This document shows, piece by piece, positions 9,511 through 18,964 of a stretch of 55,395 nt of DNA (the stretch's first letter is position 1; every line of letters starts with the position of its first letter). Source of the DNA: DASCNA01 sp036011305 (GTDB taxonomy: Bacteria > Verrucomicrobiota > Lentisphaeria > Victivallales > GWF2-38-69); contig DASCNA010000200.1 in the NCBI GenBank assembly GCA_036011305.1, forward strand, positions 1 through 55,395, written 5' to 3'. The position numbers and the translations under genes were made by a program. The notes under the pieces were generated by a model. The model searched no databases and was not told where the DNA came from. It saw only the letters and a list, made by a program, of their open reading frames with translations.

Positions 9511-11595
9511 TTATCTATTTTGCAAACGCATAAGATCAGCCTCAGATATTTCCTGATAACCGCAAGGTTCCATGCTGAAAGAAGCCCTTCCCCCGGAAAG
9601 TTTTGGTAAAGCTTTACTGAATCCGAACATTTCCACAAGGGGAACTTCACAATCAAGTTTTTTAATATCAAGCAGATTTTCTATACTGCTAATTATAGCC
9701 CTTTTGGCCTGAAGGTAACCTGTTATTTCTCCTATGCTGTTCTCTGGACTCAATATTTCAAGTTTAGTTATAGGCTCTAAAAGAATAGTGCCTTTGCGGA
9801 TAGCATTTTCAATTCCATTTAGAACAGCTCCAGCAACAGCACCGTCAATAGTTTTATCTGTGGTTCCTTTTATTTCTAACAATGTTGCCTTTAAATAAAT
9901 AAGAGGATACCCCCAGTTACCGCCTGTCTTTAATCCGTTATGCAAAGTTTCCTCTGCTGTTTTTACCCAGCTGTTTGGGATAGATTTTCTACCTTTAATG
10001 TCAAGATTAACTTCAATTCCAGATTCTAATCTAGGCACAGGTGTCAATCTCATTTTTACTTCAGCATAGAGATCTTTTTCACCAATAGTTTTATCAAAAA
10101 TACCGGTAATAACACTCTCTTCTTTTAAAGTTTCTCTGTAAACAACCCGAGGAGCACCATTCCTTATATCAAGATTAAATTCATCTTTTAACCTGTTACA
10201 GTTGATTTCTAAATGCAGTTCCCCCATACCTGAAAGTAAAAACTGACCAGTTCCTTCGTGAATTTTCAAATACAGAGTCGGATCTTCTCTGCATATCATT
10301 TCCAAAGCCGATTGAAGTTTTTCTTTTTCTTTTGAAAACTTAGGTTCAATTGCCAACGAAATAACTGGCTCAGGAAAATTTACTCCTTCAAACAGAACCG
10401 GTTTGCCAACTGAGCATAAAGTATCCCCGGTAGTAACATCTTTTAAGCCGACTATTCCGACAATATCACCAGGTCCTACTTTCTCAATAGCTTCAATATT
10501 TTTAGCGTATAAACGAAGAATTCTTTTTATTTTCAGCTTCTCTTTAGTTCTGGTGTTCATAACAGTCATATCTGTGGTTAACTGCCCGCTATAAGTTCTT
10601 AGGTAAAGCAGATCCGCACTACCGCTTGCAACTACTTTGAAAACGAGGCCCGAAAAGTTTGAATCATTTATATTTATTTCAATTTCTTCATTGTTTTTCG
10701 GATTTATTGCTTTATATGTCGGTGTATCATTAGGACTTGGCAGATACTCCCCAATAGCATTTAATACAGGCTGAACGCCTATATTTTTTTTTGCTGAACC
10801 GCAAAGAATAGGGCAAAGTTTATTTTTTATTACAAGTTTTCTAATTGTCTCTTTTAAAAGTTTTTCAGGTATTTTTTCTTCCTCTAAATACAACTCTGCA
10901 ATCTCATCAGATAAATCAGCAATAGAAGATAACATTTTTTCTTTAGCTTTCTCCGCACATCCCAAAGCAGAATCAGGTATTTCTGAAATAACAACATTTG
11001 AACCATCATCATTGTCGAAAGTAAGATATTTCATATTTATTAAGTCTATTACACCTGATAAATCTGATTCAATACCTACAGGTATCTGAATCGGAGCCAC
11101 TTTTATTCCGGGAAATTTATTCTCTATTTCATTATAAACTCTATCGAATGAAGCACCCATTCGATCAAGTTTATTGATAAAAGCAATTTTAGGTACTTTA
11201 TACCTTATAGACTGTCTCCAGACTTTTTCACTCTGAGCTTCTACACCTTCTACACCGCTAAAAATAACAACAGCTCCTCCAATCACTCTCAATGATCTCT
11301 CAACTTCAGCAGTAAAGTCAATATGTCCCGGTGTATCAATAAGATGATAAAGACTGTTTTCCCACGGAAAAGAAGCTGCTGCCGCTACAATTGTTATTCC
11401 CCTGCTTCTTTCCTCATCGAGGTAATCCATGACAGTATTACCTGAATCGATATCTCCAATTCTATGTGTTTTCCCGGAATAATAAAGGAAACGTTCTGTC
11501 AGTGTTGTTTTTCCGGCATCAATATGAGCAATTATTCCAATATTTCTAATACTGCAAAGATCATATGTATCTATTGCAATTGGTTTTTTAGCCAT
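9511..11595 (-). CDS. fusA2: elongation factor G-like GTPase (EF-G2)
   Basis: A 694-residue translational GTPase. G motifs are AHIDAGKTTLTE (G1), RGITI (G2), DTPGHIDFTAEVERSL (G3) and INKLDRMG (G4). Domains II to V follow, with GELHLEI in domain III. The switch-region stretch (MDYLDEERSRGIT) and the absence of ribosomal protein or tuf neighbours suggest the second EF-G type, related to mitochondrial EF-G2, which acts in ribosome recycling more than translocation; that split is inference. The housekeeping fusA is probably elsewhere. Upstream of purM in the same operon. The start is ATG 11595 (MAKKPIAIDTYDLC). Confidence 0.85.
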   Translation of the reverse strand: MAKKPIAIDTYDLCSIRNIGIIAHIDAGKTTLTERFLYYSGKTHRIGDIDSGNTVMDYLDEERSRGITIVAAAASFPWENSLYHLIDTPGHIDFTAEVERSLRVIGGAVVIFSGVEGVEAQSEKVWRQSIRYKVPKIAFINKLDRMGASFDRVYNEIENKFPGIKVAPIQIPVGIESDLSGVIDLINMKYLTFDNDDGSNVVISEIPDSALGCAEKAKEKMLSSIADLSDEIAELYLEEEKIPEKLLKETIRKLVIKNKLCPILCGSAKKNIGVQPVLNAIGEYLPSPNDTPTYKAINPKNNEEIEININDSNFSGLVFKVVASGSADLLYLRTYSGQLTTDMTVMNTRTKEKLKIKRILRLYAKNIEAIEKVGPGDIVGIVGLKDVTTGDTLCSVGKPVLFEGVNFPEPVISLAIEPKFSKEKEKLQSALEMICREDPTLYLKIHEGTGQFLLSGMGELHLEINCNRLKDEFNLDIRNGAPRVVYRETLKEESVITGIFDKTIGEKDLYAEVKMRLTPVPRLESGIEVNLDIKGRKSIPNSWVKTAEETLHNGLKTGGNWGYPLIYLKATLLEIKGTTDKTIDGAVAGAVLNGIENAIRKGTILLEPITKLEILSPENSIGEITGYLQAKRAIISSIENLLDIKKLDCEVPLVEMFGFSKALPKLSGGRASFSMEPCGYQEISEADLMRLQNR

Positions 11596-11700
11596 TTAAA
11601 TCTATTCCTCAAATTATATATATTTTTTATTACCTTAAGAATAAATATTATATTTACAAATAAACAGGCTTAAAACAAAGTATTTATTATATTTATAAAA

Positions 11701-11728
11701 AAACGGGATAATATAAATTATCCCGTTT
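11701..11728 (-). terminator. terminator of the esterase gene
   Basis: AAACGGGATAA at 11701-11711 pairs with 11718-11728. Read on the minus strand the stem is followed by a run of about eight T, a classic intrinsic terminator for the gene ending at 11750. Confidence 0.85.
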
Positions 11729-11749
11729 AAATTGTTTTATATAAACTAA

Positions 11750-12496
11750 TTAATAAAGTTTATTAAGAAAATGATTCATTTGAATAAACCACCAAGGCCA
11801 GTCATGATTTACATCAAATCCCCAGTAATCTATCCACGCAGTGATGCCTTTATCTCTCAGTGAATATTCAAGGTCTCTAGTATCGGCAATTGCTTCATCT
11901 TCCCATGCACCCTGACCTGTGCAAACAATAATATTACTTTTTCTATACAGTTCTAATGTCTCATGATCAGTAATATTAGGAAGATAATGTACAGGTGAAT
12001 TATAATAAACATCTTTTATATCATCAGCGGATAATTTGAATTCATTTCTGTCTAATCTGTATAATCCGCTTAAGGCTATTGTTCCGCCGCATACAGCAGG
12101 ATATTTCAGAAAATAATTAACTGAATGATAAGCCCCCATGCTTACTCCTGTTGCCATTGGCCGCTCTTCAGGAGAATTACAGTGATTTCTGATGAAAGGT
12201 ACAACTTCATCTGTAACATATTTATAATAAGCTTCCTGTCTGGCATTTCTATCATAAGGAGAAATGGATAAATTATACAATGACTCTTCATCAACACTAC
12301 CTATAGCGAACAGTTTAATTTTCCCGCCATCAATAAAACTGCTGATTTTGTCTACCATGCCCATGCCTTCATAGTCATTGAAATGTCCCTTTGATGTTGG
12401 AAAAACAATAAAGGACTGTCCATAATGTCCGTAGATTTTTAATTCCATATCTTTTCCCAAATTAGGGCTGAACCATTTATGATATTCTGTATGCAT
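11750..12496 (-). CDS. alpha/beta-hydrolase, putative esterase
   Basis: A 248-residue cytoplasmic hydrolase of the esterase D / enterochelin-esterase fold. The nucleophile elbow is ATGVSMGAYHSV at about residue 130. An acidic residue in GQGAWEDEAIADT and the His in DVNHDWPWW near the C-terminus complete a plausible triad. The opening HKWFSPNLGKDMELKIYGH is typical of uncharacterised putative esterases. There is no signal peptide. Its strong terminator and lack of close neighbours suggest a single-gene unit. The substrate is unknown. Confidence 0.75.
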   Translation of the reverse strand: MHTEYHKWFSPNLGKDMELKIYGHYGQSFIVFPTSKGHFNDYEGMGMVDKISSFIDGGKIKLFAIGSVDEESLYNLSISPYDRNARQEAYYKYVTDEVVPFIRNHCNSPEERPMATGVSMGAYHSVNYFLKYPAVCGGTIALSGLYRLDRNEFKLSADDIKDVYYNSPVHYLPNITDHETLELYRKSNIIVCTGQGAWEDEAIADTRDLEYSLRDKGITAWIDYWGFDVNHDWPWWFIQMNHFLNKLY

Positions 12497-12704
12497 TTTA
12501 ATTCCCTATTTTTTAATTATAAATTAATTTAAAAGTTTATAAGGTAATCTGTAATCAATCATAAAACAAGTAAAACTGAAGTTCTATATAAATTTACGAT
12601 TCGAATTCTGTGCTAACAATAATTTGTAAAATAATTTGTACAAGATATTTTACAGATCTTTCATACTAGAAAATTCACACAAATCAAAAAAAAGCAGAGA
12701 ACAA

Positions 12705-13421
12705 ATGAAATTATTTACTAAAACTGTATTTGTGATTATTTCTGTCACATTGCTGTCCTATGGAGTATTAGCGTCAAACAATTCTTTAATTAATTACAAT
12801 TCAATTAAAGGACAAAATTTATTAAGTCAATCTCTTTCTCATAATTTCTTAATGTTAAGCCAAAACTATGAAACACAGGCAAATAGGCGTTATTGTGCTG
12901 TGGCAAGTGCAGTAATAACACTAAATAGTTTAATGAAAGACAGAGGTCCGGTAGACCCACACTATGCACCATTTAAATATTTTACTCAAACAGATATTTT
13001 TACACCTGCTGTTCTTAAAATAACAACTCCTGCAGATATATATTCAAATGGTCTAACTCTAGATCAGGAAGCAAAAGTACTAAAAACATTTGGAGTAAAT
13101 GTTAAAATCTATCATGCCGGCAATATAACTTCAGAGAAAGCCGGCGATATAATCAAAAGCGCAATACATAAGAGCAATACATATGTAATCGCTAATATTT
13201 TACAACCATCCATGTCTCCTAATATCCCTGGAGGCGGACACTTTTCCCCATTGGCGGCTTACAATATAAAGGAAAACAAAGTCCTTTTTTTAGATGTTGC
13301 AAGATATGAACACGGTCCATACTGGATCAGTATGAGCACTCTCTACAATCAGATGAACACTATAGACGGCACTTCTAAAGTAACCCGTGGTTTTCTGGTT
13401 GTTTCAAATAATAAAAAATAA
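12705..13421 (+). CDS. exported phytochelatin-synthase-like protein
   Basis: From ATG 12705 the 238-residue protein has a signal peptide (MKLFTKTVFVIISVTLLSYG, then LAS). The frame extends upstream to 12636, but that part is charged and would bury the signal. The mature part matches the catalytic domain of phytochelatin synthases. NRRYCAVASAVITLNSL carries the nucleophile Cys, GGGHFSPLAAYN the His, and LFLDVARYEHGPYW the Asp. Bacterial PCS-like proteins cleave Gly from glutathione and/or make gamma-Glu-Cys polymers; some are secreted effectors. It lacks the C-terminal metal-sensing domain of plant enzymes, as other bacterial forms do. There is no clear operon. Confidence 0.82.
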   Translation: MKLFTKTVFVIISVTLLSYGVLASNNSLINYNSIKGQNLLSQSLSHNFLMLSQNYETQANRRYCAVASAVITLNSLMKDRGPVDPHYAPFKYFTQTDIFTPAVLKITTPADIYSNGLTLDQEAKVLKTFGVNVKIYHAGNITSEKAGDIIKSAIHKSNTYVIANILQPSMSPNIPGGGHFSPLAAYNIKENKVLFLDVARYEHGPYWISMSTLYNQMNTIDGTSKVTRGFLVVSNNKK

Positions 13422-13626
13422 AGAATTAAAGAATTCATCATCAGTCTCATTCTTTAATTAAAAAAAATCATATCTTATTGATATTTAAATTTATATTCAA
13501 TATGTTGCTTTTTTTTGAATGGATGATTATTATAGATGTTTTGAAAGCATATTAACAATACTTGTTATTAGCTTCATTTTTATAGAGTTATATTAAATAT
13601 TATAATAAAATTGATTGGAGTATATC

Positions 13627-14382
13627 ATGTCAGGACACAGCAAATGGGCAAATATAAAACACAAAAAAGGTGCCGCTGATAAAAAAAGAGGAAGAATTTT
13701 TTCACGTATCACCAAAGAAATTATTATAGCAGTAAAGCAGGGTGGTGCAGATCAGACGGCAAACACAACACTTCGCTCGGCATTGATAGCTGCAAGAGCA
13801 GCTAATATGCCTAATTCAAATATTGACCGTGCAATAAAAAAGGCTGCAGGCGATTCAGATACAGCTAACTACGAAGAAATTCTTTATGAAGGTTACGGAC
13901 ATGAAGGAGTAGCAATTTTAGTAGAATGCCTAACAGATAACAGAAATCGCACAGGTGGTGAAGTTCGTCTTACATTTGATAGAAATGGCGGCAATATGGC
14001 TGGCAGTGGAGCTGTAACATGGATGTTCCATAGAAAATCACACTTTATTGTTACAGGTGAACACGCTGATGAAGAAAATCTTATGGAACTTCTGATTGAA
14101 GCCGATGTCGAAGATATTGAAGTCTCTGACGGAACTGCCGAAATATGGGGGGCACCTGATGCTTTCTTAACTATCTCCAATGTTCTTGAAGAAGCAAAAA
14201 TAACTCCGGAAGAAGCAAACTTAGCAAGAAAACCTGAAAATACAGTTAAAATTGCAGATATTAATACTGCTGAAAAATTATTAAAACTTATAGACAAATT
14301 TGAAGATCTTGAAGATGTACAGGCAGTATATGCCAACTTTGATTTTTCTGATGACGTTCTAGAAAAACTTGACCAAAATTAA
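13627..14382 (+). CDS. yebC: YebC/PmpR family protein
   Basis: A 251-residue member of the YebC family, linked to transcription regulation and recently to translation of proline-rich stretches. The N-terminus MSGHSKWANIKHKKGAADKK and FSRITKEIIIAVKQGG are invariant family features. The start at 13627 is fixed by GGAG at 13617-13620 and by the family N-terminus; a longer in-frame start at 13615 is rejected. It precedes ruvC, an arrangement common in bacteria, but a strong hairpin lies between the two. Confidence 0.95.
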   Translation: MSGHSKWANIKHKKGAADKKRGRIFSRITKEIIIAVKQGGADQTANTTLRSALIAARAANMPNSNIDRAIKKAAGDSDTANYEEILYEGYGHEGVAILVECLTDNRNRTGGEVRLTFDRNGGNMAGSGAVTWMFHRKSHFIVTGEHADEENLMELLIEADVEDIEVSDGTAEIWGAPDAFLTISNVLEEAKITPEEANLARKPENTVKIADINTAEKLLKLIDKFEDLEDVQAVYANFDFSDDVLEKLDQN

Positions 14383-14394
14383 ATAGCAATTTAT

Positions 14395-14438
14395 GTTATC
14401 GGTATTAAACAATTAATGTTATCTAAAATACCGATAAC
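14395..14438 (+). terminator. terminator after yebC
   Basis: GTTATCGGTATT at 14395-14406 is perfectly complementary to 14427-14438 and is followed by a T-rich tract. It separates yebC from ruvC. Confidence 0.75.
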
Positions 14439-14543
14439 TATTTCTCTTACTCTTTATCTCTTAACTTTGCAAAATTATAAATATCTTTTATAATCACTAA
14501 ATATTATTTCATAATTAACTCATATGTATTTAATATAAAAAGT

Positions 14544-15050
14544 ATGATAATTCTAGGTATTGATACTGCAATAAGGTGTACAGGCTACGGTATAATTCGT
14601 GCTGAAGAAAATTCTTTTGAAGCGCTTGACTGCGGTGTTATAAAAAACTCTAAAACTATATCTCACAGTGAGTGTTTAAAGCGCCTGGCAGGCGGTATAA
14701 GAGAACTTATTTCAAAATTCAATATTGATGCTGCGGCCATTGAAGGTGCGTTCTACTTTAAAAATATTAAAACAACAATGATACTTGGTTATGCCAGAGG
14801 CTGTGTAATGACAGTATTAGCAGAAGCAGGCATACCGGCATATGCTTATTCTCCAAAGGAAGTAAAATTAAGTGCAGGAGGAATAGGAACAGCTTCAAAA
14901 CAACAGGTAGCTGTAGTTATGTCATCACTGCTTGAAATTGATATTTCAAATATAGAAGATGATGCAACAGATGCACTGGGTTTAGCCTTATGTCATGCAA
15001 ACAGAGCTTTAAGGGCCGGTTCAGAAATATATATGAATAAACCAATTTAG
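14544..15050 (+). CDS. ruvC: Holliday junction resolvase RuvC
   Basis: A 168-residue endonuclease that cuts Holliday junctions with RuvAB. The acidic catalytic residues are visible: Asp in ILGIDTAIRCTGYGI, Glu in AAIEGAFYFKN, and the Asp pair in DDATDALGLALCHAN. The length fits the family. It starts a tightly packed plus-strand run that continues with the YeeE/YedE pair only 12 bp later. ruvA and ruvB are not in the window. Confidence 0.94.
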   Translation: MIILGIDTAIRCTGYGIIRAEENSFEALDCGVIKNSKTISHSECLKRLAGGIRELISKFNIDAAAIEGAFYFKNIKTTMILGYARGCVMTVLAEAGIPAYAYSPKEVKLSAGGIGTASKQQVAVVMSSLLEIDISNIEDDATDALGLALCHANRALRAGSEIYMNKPI

Positions 15051-15062
15051 GATAATGAAAAA

Positions 15063-15566
15063 ATGTGGAACAAACTAACTTCAGGTCATATGTCTCCATG
15101 GACAACAGGTATTTTAATGGCTTTATTATTTATGTTAAGCTTATATCTCCTTAATGAACCATTGGGAGTTTTAAGTTCATATCAGCTGCTAATAACAGAG
15201 GCACAAGAAATTTATAACGGTTATACACCTCAGTTGGACGGTCAGGAGCTTTTTATAATAGGAGTTTTTCTGGGAGCACTAATCGCGGCAATTTCAGGTA
15301 AAAACTTCAAATTGCTGTTATTTCCTGAAGAACATATGTCTAAAGGACCTTCATACTACCTTACAATAGGACCTGTTCTATCATTTCTCGGTGGTTTTCT
15401 TGTTATGGCAGGATTAATCATTGCAGGAAACACTTTTTTCAAACTATGGAGCGACAGTTTAGGTCTATACATGATTGTTGCAGTATTTATAATTATTGTA
15501 TTCGTTGAATCCGTTGTTATCGGAACAATACTAACAATAAAAGTTGAAGATAAAAAAGATAAATAA
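15063..15566 (+). CDS. YeeE/YedE-type transporter, first half protein
   Basis: A 167-residue membrane protein with four hydrophobic segments (around 15-32, 62-80, 97-120 and 130-158). Layout and composition resemble the N-terminal half of YeeE/YedE (sulphur transport, DUF395) proteins; FIIGVFLGALIAAISGKNF matches the pore-lining repeat. The next gene encodes the second half, so the pair likely forms one carrier. YeeE/YedE proteins move thiosulfate or sulphur species in characterised cases; the substrate here is inferred. It is 12 bp after ruvC and 15 bp before the partner. Confidence 0.6.
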   Translation: MWNKLTSGHMSPWTTGILMALLFMLSLYLLNEPLGVLSSYQLLITEAQEIYNGYTPQLDGQELFIIGVFLGALIAAISGKNFKLLLFPEEHMSKGPSYYLTIGPVLSFLGGFLVMAGLIIAGNTFFKLWSDSLGLYMIVAVFIIIVFVESVVIGTILTIKVEDKKDK

Positions 15567-15581
15567 ATATAAAGGAAGAAT

Positions 15582-16178
15582 ATGCAGCCACTTGCACTGA
15601 CTGGAAATCCGAGACTGTTTGTATCACTGATACTGGGTTTTATATTTGGTTTTATTTTATTAAAATCAGGTTTAGCGTATAGAAAAACATTAATTGATCA
15701 ATTCAGTTTTAAAGATAACACCTTTGCAATTGTATTTCTTGTTTCTGTTGCAGTAGGTGTTCCAATTTTTTATTTCACTTCGAAATATAACATCATACAA
15801 CTCAATCCAGGCAATTATCAATTCTGGGCTATTGTTATCGGTGCTATTATTACAGGTTTGGGAGTAGCCTTCTGCGGTCATATACCGATAACAGCCATTG
15901 CATCTCTTGCAAGCGGCAAATTGTATTCACTTTGGATACTTCTTGGAATGCTGGCGGCCTTTCCGATCATGAAGATGGCAAATCCAATTTTAAACGATTA
16001 TATTTATAGTAAAACAGAACCCATGAATGTTAATGCACTGGCACAGAATTCACTTTTCTTTCAAGGTAAAACTATAATGCTATACGTTATTCCTATTACC
16101 TGCCTTGTAATTGCTCTATTCCTCAGGTTAATCCAACCCTCTTCATCCGGCAGCGGCGGCAGTTCTAAGAAAAAATAA
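15582..16178 (+). CDS. YeeE/YedE-type transporter, second half protein
   Basis: A 198-residue membrane protein with about five hydrophobic segments and a hydrophilic tail of SSSGSGG and lysines. GAIITGLGVAFCGHIPITAIASLASG resembles the Cys-containing repeat of YeeE/YedE carriers, where a Cys in this loop contacts the sulphur substrate (written in two halves here: GAIITGLGVAFC then GHIPITAIASLASG). LILGFIFGFILLKSGLAYR is the matching N-terminal repeat. Translated directly after the first-half gene with an AAAGGAAG ribosome binding site. Confidence 0.6.
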   Translation: MQPLALTGNPRLFVSLILGFIFGFILLKSGLAYRKTLIDQFSFKDNTFAIVFLVSVAVGVPIFYFTSKYNIIQLNPGNYQFWAIVIGAIITGLGVAFCGHIPITAIASLASGKLYSLWILLGMLAAFPIMKMANPILNDYIYSKTEPMNVNALAQNSLFFQGKTIMLYVIPITCLVIALFLRLIQPSSSGSGGSSKKK

Positions 16179-16187
16179 TTTATAATA

Positions 16188-16598
16188 ATGAAGATATTTA
16201 AAAAGCTTAGAGCAAAACACATTAAACTTGGTTTTAAAGGCGAAAAATTATCATATAAGCTACTTAAATCAAAACAGTATCAAATATTATGCAGAGGCTA
16301 CCGACCCAAAAACAGATCCGGAGAAATTGATATTATAGCAAGAGACGGCAGAACTTTATGCTTTATAGAAGTTAAAACCAGATATAAGCCAAATCAAAAC
16401 TACTATACAAATAAAATTTGGGTTTCAAAGAACCAGATTAGCCGGATAAAAAAAGCAGCCAGATCATATTTAAATGAAATTAGTATGGAAAAAATTAATT
16501 ATCGATTTGATTTAATTGAAGTTTCAATAAATAAGTATGGTTTAAAAAGTATTTATCACTGGCAAAGAGATTTCGGTATATTTTTACCAGGCAGTTAA
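16188..16598 (+). CDS. UPF0102 (YraN) family nuclease-like protein
   Basis: A 136-residue protein with the YraN signature: LGFKGEKLSYKLLKSKQYQIL, then RPKNRSGEIDIIARDGRTLCFIEVK (cut here as NRSGEIDIIARDG and LCFIEVKTR). The E-D-ExK pattern is that of restriction-endonuclease-like folds, so DNA binding or cutting is suspected, but the family function is not settled. It lies between the transporter pair and glmM with 9 and 19 bp gaps, clearly one operon. Confidence 0.85.
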   Translation: MKIFKKLRAKHIKLGFKGEKLSYKLLKSKQYQILCRGYRPKNRSGEIDIIARDGRTLCFIEVKTRYKPNQNYYTNKIWVSKNQISRIKKAARSYLNEISMEKINYRFDLIEVSINKYGLKSIYHWQRDFGIFLPGS

Positions 16599-16617
16599 CT
16601 CTAGGAGATACGTAGTT

Positions 16618-17967
16618 ATGGAAAAAAAGCTTTTTGGAACAGATGGGATCAGAGGGAAAGCAAATATATATCCGATAACCCCTGAAATAGCGTTACAACT
16701 GGGAAAAGCGATAGCTGTATATTTCGAAACTAAAGGTCATGGCACCACAAGAGCAGTTATAGGCAAAGACACTCGTTTATCCGGTTATATGCTTGAAACA
16801 GCACTTACCAGCGGTTTAGTCAGCATGGGAATGGATGTTATGGAAGTTGGCCCTATGCCGACACCGGCCATTGCCCACTTGATAAAATCTTTTGATGCCG
16901 ATTGCGGAATTATGATTACAGCTTCTCATAATCCATACAAGGACAACGGAATAAAACTATTTGGTCCGAAAGGTTTTAAACTACCTGACGAAGTTGAACT
17001 CGCCATTGAAAAAATAATGTTCAGCGGAGAAATAAAAAGCAGCATTGAAACAAAACATCTTGGTAAAGCGTACCGAATTGACGATGCAAGAGGCCGCTAT
17101 ATTGAATTCGCAAAAAGCTCTATAAAGAGTCAAAGCCTTAAAGGTTTAAAGATAGTTTTGGATTGTGCAAATGGCGCTGGATACTGCATTGCTCCATGGA
17201 TTTTTAAAGAACTTGGAGCTGAAGTAATTAAAGTAGCCGTATCACCAGATGGCATTAATATAAATAAAAATTGCGGAGCAACTGTACCTGGTAATATTTC
17301 AAACCTTGTAAGAGAACATAAAGCTGATGTAGGAATATGTCTGGACGGAGATGCTGACAGAGTAATTATGCTTGATAATACAGGTACTGTAATTAACGGA
17401 GACAGACTGCTGGCAATGTGCGCAATTGATTTTAAAGAAAGAAACAGGCTTGCAAATAATACACTGGTTACAACTGTCATGAGCAATCTGGGTTTAAAAC
17501 ATGCAATGAAAAAAGCCGGAATAAACTTGGAAACAACTAAGGTCGGTGACAGATACGTTATTGAAAGAATGCATCAGGGTGGTTTTAATATTGGCGGTGA
17601 ACAATCAGGCCATATCATTTTTATGGACTATGTTACAACAGGAGACGGTATAATTACCGCGCTACATGTATTAAGGATGATGATCAATAAACAAAAAACT
17701 CTGGCTGAACTTGCGAACTGCATGGATGAGTTTCCTCAAACATTAGTAAATACCGAAGTCAGAGAAAAAATACCTATAGAAAATATACCTGAAGTAAGCA
17801 AAGTAATTAAAGAGTGTGAAAAGGAACTTGGAGATAACGGAAGAGTATTAGTAAGGTATTCAGGAACAGAAAATTTAATGAGAATAATGGTTGAAGCAAG
17901 CAGCAATGAATTAGCAGAATTATGGGCTAATAAAATATTAGAAAAAGTAAAGGAGACAATAGGATGA
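16618..17967 (+). CDS. glmM: phosphoglucosamine mutase
   Basis: A 449-residue alpha-D-phosphohexomutase that converts glucosamine-6-P to glucosamine-1-P for peptidoglycan and lipopolysaccharide. Motifs in order: LFGTDGIRGKAN at the N-terminus, the phosphoserine loop ITASHNPYKDNGIK, the metal loop CLDGDADRVIM, the sugar loop GGEQSGHIIF, and the phosphate loop VRYSGTENLMRIM. The GEQSGH form and the length point to GlmM rather than other mutases. An AGGAGATA ribosome binding site precedes ATG 16618. It overlaps the next gene by four bases (ATGA), which is translational coupling. Confidence 0.96.
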   Translation: MEKKLFGTDGIRGKANIYPITPEIALQLGKAIAVYFETKGHGTTRAVIGKDTRLSGYMLETALTSGLVSMGMDVMEVGPMPTPAIAHLIKSFDADCGIMITASHNPYKDNGIKLFGPKGFKLPDEVELAIEKIMFSGEIKSSIETKHLGKAYRIDDARGRYIEFAKSSIKSQSLKGLKIVLDCANGAGYCIAPWIFKELGAEVIKVAVSPDGININKNCGATVPGNISNLVREHKADVGICLDGDADRVIMLDNTGTVINGDRLLAMCAIDFKERNRLANNTLVTTVMSNLGLKHAMKKAGINLETTKVGDRYVIERMHQGGFNIGGEQSGHIIFMDYVTTGDGIITALHVLRMMINKQKTLAELANCMDEFPQTLVNTEVREKIPIENIPEVSKVIKECEKELGDNGRVLVRYSGTENLMRIMVEASSNELAELWANKILEKVKETIG

Positions 17968-18887
17968 GCGTAAAAGTTAATATTATAGATATTGAAACTT
18001 CTGATACTTTGCAGCCTGTTACCTGTACTAGAACATTATCTGAATGTTATGTAGCAGGTATTCCTTTTATTGATGCATTAAAGTGGAGACTTGAAAATAT
18101 ATTAATGGTTTTGAATAAAGAGTGTCCGTTTGATAGAGTTTTAAATATAAGATCTGATTTCTGGCCTTCACTTGACATAATGCATACTCTGTTTCAAAAT
18201 TTTTTGTCTAAAGCCTTAAGTATCGTTATTGATGATAAAGAGTTACCCGTTGCATGGTTTTCCAAAGGCGTTGAACCTAACACAGAACTTAAAAAATTTA
18301 TCCCCATTGATAATAAATCGCACTTAATAATGCATCCATGGGATTTACTCTATGTTAACGAGGATATCATTGGGACTCTAAATGAAAATGATATAAAAGG
18401 AACTATAAAAGACAATGTAAATATAGATGGTTTTGTTGAAATTGGTGAAGGGACAGTTTTATTGCCGGGTGTTTATATTGAGGGTAATGCGGTAATTGGT
18501 GAAAATTGCATAATCGGCCCTAACTGCTATATAAGAGGAAGTACATATATTGGAAATAATTGTCATGTTGGCCAGTCTGTTGAAATAAAGAACTCACTTT
18601 TAATGAACGATGTCAAAGTAGGACATCTTAGTTATGTAGGAGATTCTGTTATATGTGAAGCAACAAATTTCGGAGCCGGCACAATAACAGCTAATTTTCG
18701 GCATGACGGCAAAAATCATAAAAGTTTTGTTAAAAATAAATTAATAGATACTTCAAGAAGAAAGTTTGGCGTAATTATTGGTGATGGTGTCCATACAGGT
18801 ATAAATACTTCATTTTATCCAGGAAGAAAACTTTGGCCTAAGGTTAGTACGAATCCAGGTGAAATAGTTCAAAAAGATAAAAAGTAA
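17964..18887 (+). CDS. GlmU-like left-handed beta-helix protein (putative nucleotidyltransferase/acyltransferase)
   Basis: A 307-residue protein coupled to glmM by an ATGA overlap. The first ~140 residues are a divergent domain with TCTRTLSECYVAGIPFIDALKWR, resembling a reduced sugar-nucleotidyltransferase domain without an obvious GXGTRM loop (the quoted motif starts at residue 21; key part TRTLSECYVAG). Residues 140-290 are hexapeptide repeats forming a left-handed beta-helix: VNIDGFVEIGEGTVLLPGV, AVIGENCIIGPNCYIRGS, VKVGHLSYVGDSV. Family members such as GlmU acetylate and uridylylate glucosamine-1-P, the GlmM product, so a role in UDP-GlcNAc synthesis fits the coupling. Which activity survives is unclear. 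Confidence 0.72.
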   Translation: MSVKVNIIDIETSDTLQPVTCTRTLSECYVAGIPFIDALKWRLENILMVLNKECPFDRVLNIRSDFWPSLDIMHTLFQNFLSKALSIVIDDKELPVAWFSKGVEPNTELKKFIPIDNKSHLIMHPWDLLYVNEDIIGTLNENDIKGTIKDNVNIDGFVEIGEGTVLLPGVYIEGNAVIGENCIIGPNCYIRGSTYIGNNCHVGQSVEIKNSLLMNDVKVGHLSYVGDSVICEATNFGAGTITANFRHDGKNHKSFVKNKLIDTSRRKFGVIIGDGVHTGINTSFYPGRKLWPKVSTNPGEIVQKDKK

Positions 18888-18964
18888 CACACTAAATATT
18901 AGAGATATTATCCCATTTAAACTTGTAATTTCTTCTATATTAAATCAATTTTAAAGGTTGTGAA

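Noticed and set aside
13424..13459. Terminator after the phytochelatin-synthase-like gene
   Set aside because: An 11-bp AT-rich stem is present but the run that follows is A, not T, on the coding strand.
13893..14336. 147-residue antisense ORF inside yebC
   Set aside because: Ser/Ala-rich shadow of a strongly conserved gene.
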